NCBI RefSeq assembly: GCF_003600155.1
Contig: NZ_QWLD01000040.1
Location: 62,001 to 126,000 of the forward strand
From: Nesterenkonia muleiensis
GTDB lineage: Bacteria > Actinomycetota > Actinomycetes > Actinomycetales > Micrococcaceae
DNA: 64,000 nt
Direction of reading: 5' to 3'
The notes beneath the pieces were generated by a model, which searched no databases, had not been told where the DNA came from, and saw only the letters and a program-made list of their open reading frames with translations. Below, piece after piece: positions 54,168 through 62,225 of the stretch. Position numbers and translations under genes: made by a program. Position 1 is the first letter of the stretch. Each line of letters opens with the position of its first letter.

Positions 54168-57113
54168 ATGAAGTTCAAGTTTCAAGACGACCTGCCTTAC
54201 CAGTTAGCCGCCATCAGCTCGGTGGTTGATCTGTTCGATGGTCAACCGCAGGATGCCGAGAAGCTTGCCACGCGTCTCCGCGGCCAGCTGCCAGACATGG
54301 ATTCTAATTCCCAGGCCGCGCTGGATATTGACCTCCGCCAAGAGGTCGGCGCAGTTGGCAACAACCTGGTGCTAGACCACGACTCGGTACTGAAGAACCT
54401 TCAAGAGGTGCAGGACCGTAATGGTCTGCCAGTCTCGGAGGAGCTAGCGGATGGTGCGCTGGACTTCGATATTGAGATGGAGACCGGTACCGGCAAGACC
54501 TACGTCTATCTGCGCACAATCTTCGAGCTGGCGCAGCGGTATAACTTCAGCAAGTTCGTCATCCTGGTGCCGAGCGTGGCGATCCGCGAGGGTGTGAACA
54601 CCAGCATCGAGCTGATGCGCGAACACTTCCGCAAGCTCTACCCGGCGCTGCCGTTCGATGCTTCCGTCTACAGTGGGCAGACCGCTGAGGAGGTCCAGTC
54701 GTTCGCGACGTCGACGAACGTGCAGATCATGGTGATGACCATTGACTCTGTGCGTGGCGATAAGAACACTCGCATCATTCACCAGGAGCGCGACAAGCTC
54801 AACGGTCTGCGTCCGATCGACTATCTGAAAGCTACTCGCCCTGTGGTGGTCATGGACGAGCCGCAGAACATGGAGTCTCTGCTCTCGCAGAGTGCCGTCA
54901 GCGAACTTGACCCGACCTGTACGCTGCGCTACTCAGCAACGCACCGTAAGCAAAGGAACGTGATTTACCGGCTTGATCCGGTGGATGCGCACGACATGAA
55001 TTTAGTTAAGCAGATCGTGGTGGCCGAGACCACGCAGCACGGCTCGGATGCGACGCCGTATATCAAGCTGGTGGACGTGCGCCGCGAGCCGCGCTGGGAG
55101 GCCAAGCTCGAGCTATCCGTGCGGAAGAAGGATGGCTCACTGGCCCGCACCCAGAAGTGGGTACGTCAGAACCAGGATCTGGCTACCGTCACCGACAACT
55201 CCGCGTATGAGAACAACTGGCGGGTTAATGAGATCAGCCTGGAGCCTGCGTACGTGGAGCTGACCAACCATGGCATGCTTCAGCTGGGCGAGGAGATCGG
55301 TGGTAACGCTCAGGCGATCTATCGCGAGATGATCCGCGAGACCATCCGTGAGCACCTGCGCAAGGAAATGATCCTCCGCGAGCAAGGCGTGAAGGTGCTG
55401 AGCCTGTTCTTCATCGACAAGGTCGCCAGTTATATGGGCGAGGGCACCAGCAATGAAGACGCCGATGGGCAGTTCGCCCAGTGGTTCGATGAGTTATTCC
55501 GCGAGGAACGCGACAAGTCACCGATCTACCAGGAGCTGCTGCCGCAAGATCCAACTGAGCTGCGTCGGGCCTACTTCTCCGCGATCCGGAAGAAGAACTC
55601 CGTCGAGTACAAGGACACCTCCGGTTCCACCAAGGCTGATGATGATTCTTACGACCTGATCATGCGGGATAAAGCGCGACTGCTCAGTCAGGATGAGCCA
55701 GTGCGGTTTATCTTCTCCCACTCCGCGTTGCGCGAGGGCTGGGATAACCCGAACGTCTTCCAGATCTGTACCCTGCGCGAGATGGGTGCCGAGACCGAAC
55801 GCCGTCAGACAATCGGGCGCGGCCTGCGCCTGCCGGTCAATTACAAGGGTGAGCGCATCAGCGACCGCGGGATAGCTCAGCTGACCGTGATCGCCAACGA
55901 GTCATACCAGCAGTTCGCCAAGAGCCTCCAGCAGGACTACGCCAAGGCCGGGGTGCAGATCGGCTTCGTGCGTAAGGGCGAGTTCTCAAAGATCATTCAC
56001 CCCGAGGCACCCGATGAACGCGGTATTGGCTTCCAGAAGTCCGCGTCAATTTGGGAGCACTTGGTCCAGCGCGGATTCCTGGACAAGGACGGCAAGGTGC
56101 TGGCCAACTTCGCGCCGCAGAACGAGGGCTTCACACTCGGATTCAATGCGGACTTCGCCTGGGCCGAGCAGCCAGTCATCGCCGCGGTGAATAAGTGCAA
56201 GCTGGAGAACGTGGTCAAGCAGCGGAAGAATCGCCGACCACGGAAGCTCAACAAGCAGCTGTACATGAGTGAGGAGTTCCAGGACTTCTGGGACGCCATC
56301 TCTCGCCGCACCACCTACCGTGTGGAGGTCCAGCGCGGCGAACTGATCCGCAACGCTGTGGCGGCGATCAGCAAGGAGTCCGAGATTCAGCCGCTGCGCA
56401 TTCAGGTGACTAAGGCCGGGGTGCAGATCCTCCGCGGCGGAGCGAAAGGCCAAGAGCTCAGCAGCCGCCAGGCAGACCTGCGAGGTGGGTACGACCTGCC
56501 GGATGTCATCTCCGAGCTGCAGGAAGCAACCTCGCTGACCCGCAAGACGATCATCGACATCCTGGTGCAGTCCCGACGGCTGGGGGAGTTCATCTCCAAC
56601 CCGAACGACTACATCCAGATGGTCAAGCGATGCATCACCACCGAGCTGTCGAAGATCGTGGTCGAAGGCATTCAGTACGAGCCGATCGCCGGAAGCGTCT
56701 ATGAACTGCGCGAGCTCCAGGAGGATGGCGAGAAGGAGAAGGACCGCTTCATCGACCAGATGTACGAGGTCAAGAACCAGCAGAAGACTGACTTTGACTA
56801 CGTTGTCTACGACTCGAGTGTGGAGCGGCAGTTCGCCGAGATGCTGGACTCCCGTGAGGACATTCGCCTGTTCATGAAGCTACCTGACAAGTTCAAGATC
56901 GACACCCCGGTCGGCCCGTACAACCCGGACTGGGCGATCGTGAAGGTCGAGGACGGCCAGCAGAAGCTCTACATGATCCGCGAGACCAAGAGCACCAGCG
57001 ATGCCAACCAGCTGCGCCCAACCGAACAAGCCAAGATCGACTCAGCCAAGAAGCACTTCGCCGCCATCGGCGTCAACTACGCCAAATCAAGTCCAGAGGG
57101 GCGGAATCTGTGA
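54168..57113 (+). CDS. res: Type III restriction subunit (Res)
   Basis: 981 residues from the ATG at 54168 (AAGGGG ahead; the open frame to 54138 overlaps mod). Superfamily 2 motor: Walker A METGTGKTYVYL (about 104-115), Walker B VVMDEPQNMES, motif III YSATHRKQRN, motif VI RRQTIGRGLRLP. The C-terminal nuclease is YNPDWAIVKVE and MIRETKSTS (PD and ExK). With Mod it forms the classic type III enzyme, which travels between two sites in head-to-head orientation before cutting. Overlaps the OLD gene by 4 bases. Confidence 0.92.
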   Translation: MKFKFQDDLPYQLAAISSVVDLFDGQPQDAEKLATRLRGQLPDMDSNSQAALDIDLRQEVGAVGNNLVLDHDSVLKNLQEVQDRNGLPVSEELADGALDFDIEMETGTGKTYVYLRTIFELAQRYNFSKFVILVPSVAIREGVNTSIELMREHFRKLYPALPFDASVYSGQTAEEVQSFATSTNVQIMVMTIDSVRGDKNTRIIHQERDKLNGLRPIDYLKATRPVVVMDEPQNMESLLSQSAVSELDPTCTLRYSATHRKQRNVIYRLDPVDAHDMNLVKQIVVAETTQHGSDATPYIKLVDVRREPRWEAKLELSVRKKDGSLARTQKWVRQNQDLATVTDNSAYENNWRVNEISLEPAYVELTNHGMLQLGEEIGGNAQAIYREMIRETIREHLRKEMILREQGVKVLSLFFIDKVASYMGEGTSNEDADGQFAQWFDELFREERDKSPIYQELLPQDPTELRRAYFSAIRKKNSVEYKDTSGSTKADDDSYDLIMRDKARLLSQDEPVRFIFSHSALREGWDNPNVFQICTLREMGAETERRQTIGRGLRLPVNYKGERISDRGIAQLTVIANESYQQFAKSLQQDYAKAGVQIGFVRKGEFSKIIHPEAPDERGIGFQKSASIWEHLVQRGFLDKDGKVLANFAPQNEGFTLGFNADFAWAEQPVIAAVNKCKLENVVKQRKNRRPRKLNKQLYMSEEFQDFWDAISRRTTYRVEVQRGELIRNAVAAISKESEIQPLRIQVTKAGVQILRGGAKGQELSSRQADLRGGYDLPDVISELQEATSLTRKTIIDILVQSRRLGEFISNPNDYIQMVKRCITTELSKIVVEGIQYEPIAGSVYELRELQEDGEKEKDRFIDQMYEVKNQQKTDFDYVVYDSSVERQFAEMLDSREDIRLFMKLPDKFKIDTPVGPYNPDWAIVKVEDGQQKLYMIRETKSTSDANQLRPTEQAKIDSAKKHFAAIGVNYAKSSPEGRNL

Positions 57114-57589
57114 GGATCAAGTCGGTAGGAATCAAGAACTTTCGGGCGCTTAGGGACGCTGAGATTGAGTTCGACTCAGTCACTACCTTCATAGGGCCGA
57201 ACGGAGTTGGTAAGTCGACTGTTCTCCGTGCACTTGACTGGTTCTTCAACCGTGGCAAGGGCCAGGAGCTTACAGAGGACGACTACTCGTTTGGGGTGGC
57301 GCACGAGGACATATCAGTTCGGGTTACTTTTACAGACCTCACTGTCACGGACCGTGAAGCGCTGGGCAAGTACGTAACTGAAGGAACTACTACCTTCACC
57401 GCCTGGAAGATCCACCGTGCATCGAACGGCGAGGAGATTCTCTCTGCTAATGCTAAAGGGTACCCAGACTTTACACCCATTAGGTCAGAGCCCAAGGTCG
57501 CTGACATGCGCAAACTCTACAGTGGATTGCGATCTGATCGACCGGAGCTCGAATTGCCTTCGGCAACCACGAAAGCAGCTATAGAGTAG
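57110..57589 (+). CDS. OLD-family ATPase, part before the amber codon
   Basis: 159 residues. RIKSVGIKNFRALRDAEIEF then FIGPNGVGKSTVLRALDWFF (Walker A, about 28-47) is the start of an OLD/ABC-type ATPase. The frame stops at TAG (57587-57589), followed in the same frame by GCG ATG ACT. CAG to TAG would explain it: the reading frame of the next entry is identical. So both form one 630-residue gene interrupted by one nonsense codon. Confidence 0.85.
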   Translation: MRIKSVGIKNFRALRDAEIEFDSVTTFIGPNGVGKSTVLRALDWFFNRGKGQELTEDDYSFGVAHEDISVRVTFTDLTVTDREALGKYVTEGTTTFTAWKIHRASNGEEILSANAKGYPDFTPIRSEPKVADMRKLYSGLRSDRPELELPSATTKAAIE

Positions 57590-57592
57590 GCG

Positions 57593-59002
57593 ATGACTGA
57601 ATGGGAGGCTGACCACGTCGACCAGCTAGTCGATGCCCCGGAAGCGCTGGAAACAAACTTTTTCGGGTTCAACAGTGGCGGCAAGATGAGCGGCCTCTTC
57701 GACTTTGTTCTTGTGACGGCAGATCTGCGTGCGAGTGAAGAATCGACGGATGGTAAGTCCAGCATTATCGGACGCATCCTAGAACGATCCGTGGACCGCA
57801 CTGCCGCAGATGAGGACATCGCCAGGATCGTCGAAGAGAGCCGCCAGAAGCAACAAGACGTCTATAGGGAAAAGTTCAATGATCAGCTTGAAGGGCTCAC
57901 CACACAGCTGAACGAGGTTGTCCACACTTATGCGCCAGATCGCGAAGTGAGAGTTACACCTTCAGAGGTAGAACTCAAAGCTCCGCGCACGACTTTCTCA
58001 GTGTCCGTGTTGGACGGTGAAGATCAAACTCCCGTTGAGAACCAGGGGCATGGATTTCAACGCACGCTTCTTGTATCGGCGCTTCAGGTTCTGGCGGAAT
58101 CGGGCACAGCGGGAGACCAAGGAGTTATTTGCCTGGCTATCGAAGAGCCAGAACTGTTTCAGCATCCCATCCAGGCGCAGACTTTCGCCAAAGTGCTACG
58201 AACACTTGCGGAAGATTCAGGTAAACGTATCCAGATCACATATGCGACGCACAGTCCTTACTTCGTAGAGACGCGTCACTTCAACCAGGTGCGACGGCTG
58301 ACTCGAACTGAGAATCCGACCCCCTCCGTAACGGTACATTCGGCCACCGTCGATGAGGTTAAGGAGAAGCTGGATGGTGTCACAAAGGCAGTATCCGTCG
58401 AGAGCCAGTTGGATAGTGTCATAGCCAATCAATTACCTGTGGCGTTGTTCGCTCAGAGAGCCCTAGTCGTTGAAGGAACCACCGAATCAGCAGTGTTCCA
58501 CGGAATCGCGGACAGAGCTGGCGCTGGTTCTCTCGAAGCAAAGGGCGTCGCTGTTGTTCCTGCTGGAGGAAAAAGTTCTATCCCCCTGGCACATGCGATC
58601 CTCAGTTGTATGGGCATCCCGGCATATGCCCTATTTGATGGCGATGGAGGCTTCGAAGCTCGCGCCAAAGCTAATGGCAAAGACCAGGACAAGATTGAAA
58701 ATGAGAAGAATGGGCACGTTGCGGCGAACCGATCTGTTCTCAAATATTTCGGGCTAGACGTTACTGATTTTCCACCTTCTCAGATCGGAGAGTCTGCTGC
58801 CGTATTTGAAGATCATTTGGAAACGTTCTTGACCAAAGAATGGCCCAAGTGGGCAGAGTCCTGCACGACTATCGAGAAGGATACGGGTGTCTCCTTGAGG
58901 AAGAACCAGTCCGTATATAGGTCGGCGACGGTCACTGCTGAAGGCAAGGTGCCAGAGATGCTTGAACAAGTTATCGCCAAAGCTGAAGGGCGAGGAGACT
59001 GA
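57593..59002 (+). CDS. OLD-family ATPase/TOPRIM nuclease, part after the amber codon
   Basis: 469 residues. It contains the ABC signature-like region, Walker B (GVICLAIEEPELFQHP), the H-loop (ITYATHSPYFVET), and the TOPRIM nuclease domain with VVEGTTESAVFHGI and YALFDGDGGFEAR. OLD proteins are ATP-driven nucleases (for example GajA of Gabija). It may be translated by reinitiation at the ATG 4 bases past the stop or by readthrough; no good ribosome site is seen. Without the Walker A half it should lack ATPase activity unless both pieces assemble. Confidence 0.85.
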   Translation: MTEWEADHVDQLVDAPEALETNFFGFNSGGKMSGLFDFVLVTADLRASEESTDGKSSIIGRILERSVDRTAADEDIARIVEESRQKQQDVYREKFNDQLEGLTTQLNEVVHTYAPDREVRVTPSEVELKAPRTTFSVSVLDGEDQTPVENQGHGFQRTLLVSALQVLAESGTAGDQGVICLAIEEPELFQHPIQAQTFAKVLRTLAEDSGKRIQITYATHSPYFVETRHFNQVRRLTRTENPTPSVTVHSATVDEVKEKLDGVTKAVSVESQLDSVIANQLPVALFAQRALVVEGTTESAVFHGIADRAGAGSLEAKGVAVVPAGGKSSIPLAHAILSCMGIPAYALFDGDGGFEARAKANGKDQDKIENEKNGHVAANRSVLKYFGLDVTDFPPSQIGESAAVFEDHLETFLTKEWPKWAESCTTIEKDTGVSLRKNQSVYRSATVTAEGKVPEMLEQVIAKAEGRGD

Positions 59003-59009
59003 CCGGCAC

Positions 59010-60071
59010 ATGAGCAGTGCTCAATACCGTAGAGAGCTTGACCGTAAGCGTAAGCAGCGGATCGATGCCGAAGCTAAAGCCGGAGAGTGCAGGACCAAAG
59101 AGTCCAAGAAGCGCGCTGAGGCAGATAAGGCGCAGCAGGAGGCCGGGAAGTCTAAGAACGCTTCGACTATCAGGATGAAGCTCAGACGAGCGGATCAACG
59201 AGACAAAGAAGCGGCTACTGCAGGCAAAGAAGCCAGCAGGTGGCAGAAGAAAGCTTCGGACTACGCAAAACAAGAGGCGGATGCCCAAAAGAAGCTGACT
59301 CGAGCCGAAGCATCTGAAGCTGCTGTAGCCGAGAGACGGCAGAAGCGTGAATCGGCACTGGCGCAGCGTCGTGAAGTCGCTCAACGCGCTGAATCTGAGG
59401 CACCGCTGGCCCGAACTGAACAGACCGTAGGCAACGTGATGACTATGCTCCGTGCCCCGAAGCCCGAGAAGCTTCGGATTCTGCTTCTTGGATCCGCTTC
59501 CGAGGGTGATTTGCGGGTTGGGCGGGAGCAAAAGCGGATCCGGTCCGCGGTCGAGTCCGCGCTCCACCGGGATCTTGTTGAGCTCGATGTCAGGCCAGCC
59601 GCGACTACGGAGGACTTGCTCGACGGAATTGCGAAGTTCCGTCCTCACGTTGTCCACTTTTCAGGACACAGTAACGAGGATCTGATTGTGTTCGAGCGCG
59701 AACAGGATAATCGCCATCATGGCCATCCGGTTCCAGCCCAGGCCTTCGTCCGCGCTATAGCTGCAACCGATGAGCCTCCACTTCTTGTTCTTCTGAATGC
59801 CTGTAAATCTGCAGCGCAAATCGACCAGCTTGTTGAGGACGTAGTCCCTTTGGCCATCGGCATGTCCGACAGCATCCAGGACGGGGACGCCATTGTCTAT
59901 GCCGCGCAGTTCTACGCTGCCATTGCCAATGGCCAGTCTGTACGTTCAGCACATGCTTCGGGCCAAGCCGCGTTAGAACTTGCTGGTCTGGAGGGACACG
60001 ACTTGCCGACTCTGGCTACATCCGAAGGGGTTGACCCCTCAAGTACGGTACTCGTGAAGCCTGCAGAATAG
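59010..60071 (+). CDS. Coiled-coil CHAT-domain protease of the defence operon
   Basis: 353 residues from the ATG at 59010 (GAGGAG about 13 bases ahead, 7 bases after the OLD stop). Residues 1-140 are highly charged coiled coil (AEADKAQQEAGKSKN and similar). The C-terminal half is a CHAT caspase-like fold: catalytic His220 in VVHFSGHSN and Cys265 in LLNACKSA. CHAT proteases in bacterial immunity act as abortive effectors, for example in type III-E CRISPR and gasdermin pathways. No gasdermin is encoded here. Likely switched on by the OLD ATPase or by the restriction complex. It ends the operon. Confidence 0.85.
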   Translation: MSSAQYRRELDRKRKQRIDAEAKAGECRTKESKKRAEADKAQQEAGKSKNASTIRMKLRRADQRDKEAATAGKEASRWQKKASDYAKQEADAQKKLTRAEASEAAVAERRQKRESALAQRREVAQRAESEAPLARTEQTVGNVMTMLRAPKPEKLRILLLGSASEGDLRVGREQKRIRSAVESALHRDLVELDVRPAATTEDLLDGIAKFRPHVVHFSGHSNEDLIVFEREQDNRHHGHPVPAQAFVRAIAATDEPPLLVLLNACKSAAQIDQLVEDVVPLAIGMSDSIQDGDAIVYAAQFYAAIANGQSVRSAHASGQAALELAGLEGHDLPTLATSEGVDPSSTVLVKPAE

Positions 60072-60094
60072 ACGCTGAATACTCTTCTGTCGTT

Positions 60095-60565
60095 CTATAG
60101 GTTTTCCCGAGATGCCGTGTACTTCGAGATCGTGCGTTTGCTGACGTTGAACTCCTTGACCAACTGGGCGTAGGTGGCTCCCTCGGCCCGGCGTTTACGG
60201 AGGGCGGCCACTTGCTCAGCTGTCAGATCGGGCGTTCGTCGCTCGACGCCGTTGACCTGCAGGATGCGCTGCACAGTGGAGCGATGGCATCCGAACTTCT
60301 TGCTGATCGTGATCACTGGCACCCCGGCCCGGTATTCCGCGATGAGGCTCTTGGTCTCCTCTGGCGTGAAGCTGCGCGGACGGCGTCCCCGTTGCTTTTT
60401 CGGTGGCAGTGTGGGTTTGATTGGCGTATACGCGACATGGCGATACTTCTGCTTGATCTTGGAGGTCGCCTCGACTGCACCCCTGATCTGGTGGAGTTTT
60501 GTCGCATCACAGTGCGAGAGGCGCACCAGAACGTCGTTGTTCAAACTAACGATGTCTTTAGTCAC
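60095..60565 (-). CDS. Double helix-turn-helix DNA-binding protein
   Basis: 156 residues from a GTG at 60565. Two Hin/resolvase-type HTH units in tandem: TPEETKSLIAEYRAGVPVIT with FGCHRSTVQRILQ, and LTAEQVAALRKRRAEGATYA with FNVSKRTISKY. No recombinase catalytic domain. May be a transcription regulator or the remaining DNA-binding part of a resolvase. Convergent with the CHAT gene; its region may mark the right end of the element. Confidence 0.65.
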   Translation of the reverse strand: MTKDIVSLNNDVLVRLSHCDATKLHQIRGAVEATSKIKQKYRHVAYTPIKPTLPPKKQRGRRPRSFTPEETKSLIAEYRAGVPVITISKKFGCHRSTVQRILQVNGVERRTPDLTAEQVAALRKRRAEGATYAQLVKEFNVSKRTISKYTASRENL

Positions 60566-60649
60566 GACCCCGCTGGCAGGGTGCCCGGTGGGCTGGATCT
60601 TATAGGAAGATCAAACGTCCTCCTTGAACACCTGCGTGGCACCTTCCTG

Positions 60650-60928
60650 TCACGAGAGGGTGAGGAAGAGTTTCTCCAGCTCCTCGATGGTGAGGCCGTC
60701 CTCTTCCTCAGCAGCAGTCTCGGGGTCTGTGATGCAGTGCTGCATGGCTCCAGAGACAATGAGGAAACCGGCACGATCAAGGGCGTTGGATACTGCGGCA
60801 AGCTGGGTGACCACCTCTCGGCATGAACCCTTGTCCTCAACCGAGTTGATGACGGAGTCCAGTTGGCCGCGGGCCCGTTTGAGTCTGTTGATGATCTTGC
60901 GCTGAGTTTCGGGGTCCGCGCTACGCAT
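60650..60928 (-). CDS. CsoR/DUF156 metal-responsive repressor
   Basis: 92 residues, all-helical. The metal ligands of the CsoR family are visible: Cys in GSCREVVTQ, then His and Cys in GAMQHCI. KIINRLKRARGQLDSVI is the conserved helix 1. The acidic tail (EEEDGLTIEELEKL) is long. CsoR proteins sense Cu(I) or persulfide and control efflux genes; no copA or copZ is in view, so the target is elsewhere. GAAGGA precedes the ATG. Confidence 0.88.
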   Translation of the reverse strand: MRSADPETQRKIINRLKRARGQLDSVINSVEDKGSCREVVTQLAAVSNALDRAGFLIVSGAMQHCITDPETAAEEEDGLTIEELEKLFLTLS

Positions 60929-60967
60929 GAGGCTTCCTTCGGATGGCGTCGGGTTGATAGAACACGA

Positions 60968-61183
60968 TTAATCATCATCCCATGGGTGTGAGGACGATGC
61001 CTTCTGCTGACTTGCAGTGGTGAAAGGGCGCTGGTTCAAGGGTCGGATGTTGGTCGTTGTGGTGTTCTTTCCGACCACGTAGGCCAACAGGGGCAGGGCC
61101 AGAGATATCCCGATGAGCGCAGCCCAGCCGACAAGGAGCTTGGTCAAAGGACCTATGGGGAGCGCGCAGTAGGCGGCGGTCAT
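60968..61183 (-). CDS. Small single-pass membrane protein upstream of CsoR
   Basis: 71 residues with one or two hydrophobic stretches (LTKLLVGWAALIGISLALPL) and a polar tail. Forty bases before the csoR-like start, same strand, so co-transcription is likely. Confidence 0.5.
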   Translation of the reverse strand: MTAAYCALPIGPLTKLLVGWAALIGISLALPLLAYVVGKNTTTTNIRPLNQRPFTTASQQKASSSHPWDDD

Positions 61184-61284
61184 GGGAGGCCTTTCGCCAA
61201 TGGGACTAGGGGGAGGTCAGCTAGCTGTTTTGGTGTGAGAGCCAGCAATTGCCCAGCCCGGGGGACTGTGGCACTGTTAGTGCC

Positions 61285-62091
61285 ATGCAGAGAACGGTCA
61301 GCGCGCACCTCGATATCACCGTCGAAGACCCGGCCGAGATCTTTTTCGTGGTCGCTGCGGCTGCGGCGGATTCTGTGCCTACCCCAAGGATTGACGAAAC
61401 GCTGAAGCTGCTCCACGATGGCGCTGACCTGAGCTTCACCGAGATCCGGGACCTCCATGGGACCCGGATGCACCGTGCTTGGGCCCCGACCGGGCGGCTG
61501 ACGCTGGACTACCGTGCAACGGTTGCCGGAGATCCGACGCCCGAGCCGGTCGACCAGGCCGATCTGGTGCGCTACCTCAGGCCGAGCCGCTACTGCCAGT
61601 CCGATGTGCTGGCTCCCACCGCACACTACGAGTTCCAGGGCCTGAAGGGGCATGAGGTGATCCACGCCGTGGAGTCCTGGGTCCACTCCCAGCTGTTCTA
61701 TGTGCCAGGTTCCAGCGGCCCCACCGACGGCGCGGTCGAAACTTTGCTGGGCCGCCAGGGAGTATGCCGGGATTACGCCCACCTGGTCATCGCCCTGCTG
61801 CGGGCTATGGATGTCCCGGCCCGCCTGGCCGCGGTCTATGCTCCAGGACTGTCACCCATGGACTTCCACGCCGTGGTCGAAGCCTACGCGGAAGGACGCT
61901 GGTACGCGGTGGACGCGACGCGTCTGGCCCCGAGAGCATCACTGGTCCGCATCGCCACCGGCCGCGACGCCGCAGACACTGCTTTCATGACGGCCTCGGG
62001 GGCAGGGCCCACGCTGAACAGCATCGAGGTCACTGCCGTCGCAGACTCACTGCCCACCGAGGACCGCGATGAGCGGGTTCAGCTGGCATAA
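61285..62091 (+). CDS. Transglutaminase-like protein
   Basis: 268 residues from the ATG at 61285. The transglutaminase-like triad is Cys in QGVCRDYAHLV, His in MDFHAVVEAY and Asp in RWYAVDATRLAP. The N-terminal third is a beta domain (ISVHLDITVEDPA-like). This fold in bacteria is often a cysteine protease or transpeptidase-like enzyme. It stands as a single gene before the MMPL transporter. Confidence 0.85.
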   Translation: MQRTVSAHLDITVEDPAEIFFVVAAAAADSVPTPRIDETLKLLHDGADLSFTEIRDLHGTRMHRAWAPTGRLTLDYRATVAGDPTPEPVDQADLVRYLRPSRYCQSDVLAPTAHYEFQGLKGHEVIHAVESWVHSQLFYVPGSSGPTDGAVETLLGRQGVCRDYAHLVIALLRAMDVPARLAAVYAPGLSPMDFHAVVEAYAEGRWYAVDATRLAPRASLVRIATGRDAADTAFMTASGAGPTLNSIEVTAVADSLPTEDRDERVQLA

Positions 62092-62225
62092 GTGCCTGCT
62101 GAAACGAGCAGACCAGCGAATCCCGGATATATGAAAGCCCAGAGGCCCAGGCTGCTGAGCGCCACCACCCCTCCGCGCAGCGTTTCTGCCCCAGCATCGG
62201 TTCCGGTGATGAATAGCGGCGGCGC

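Noticed and set aside
60071-61250. Right attachment site repeating the tRNA 3' end
   Set aside because: No copy of the T-arm or acceptor sequence was found, so no right end is claimed.
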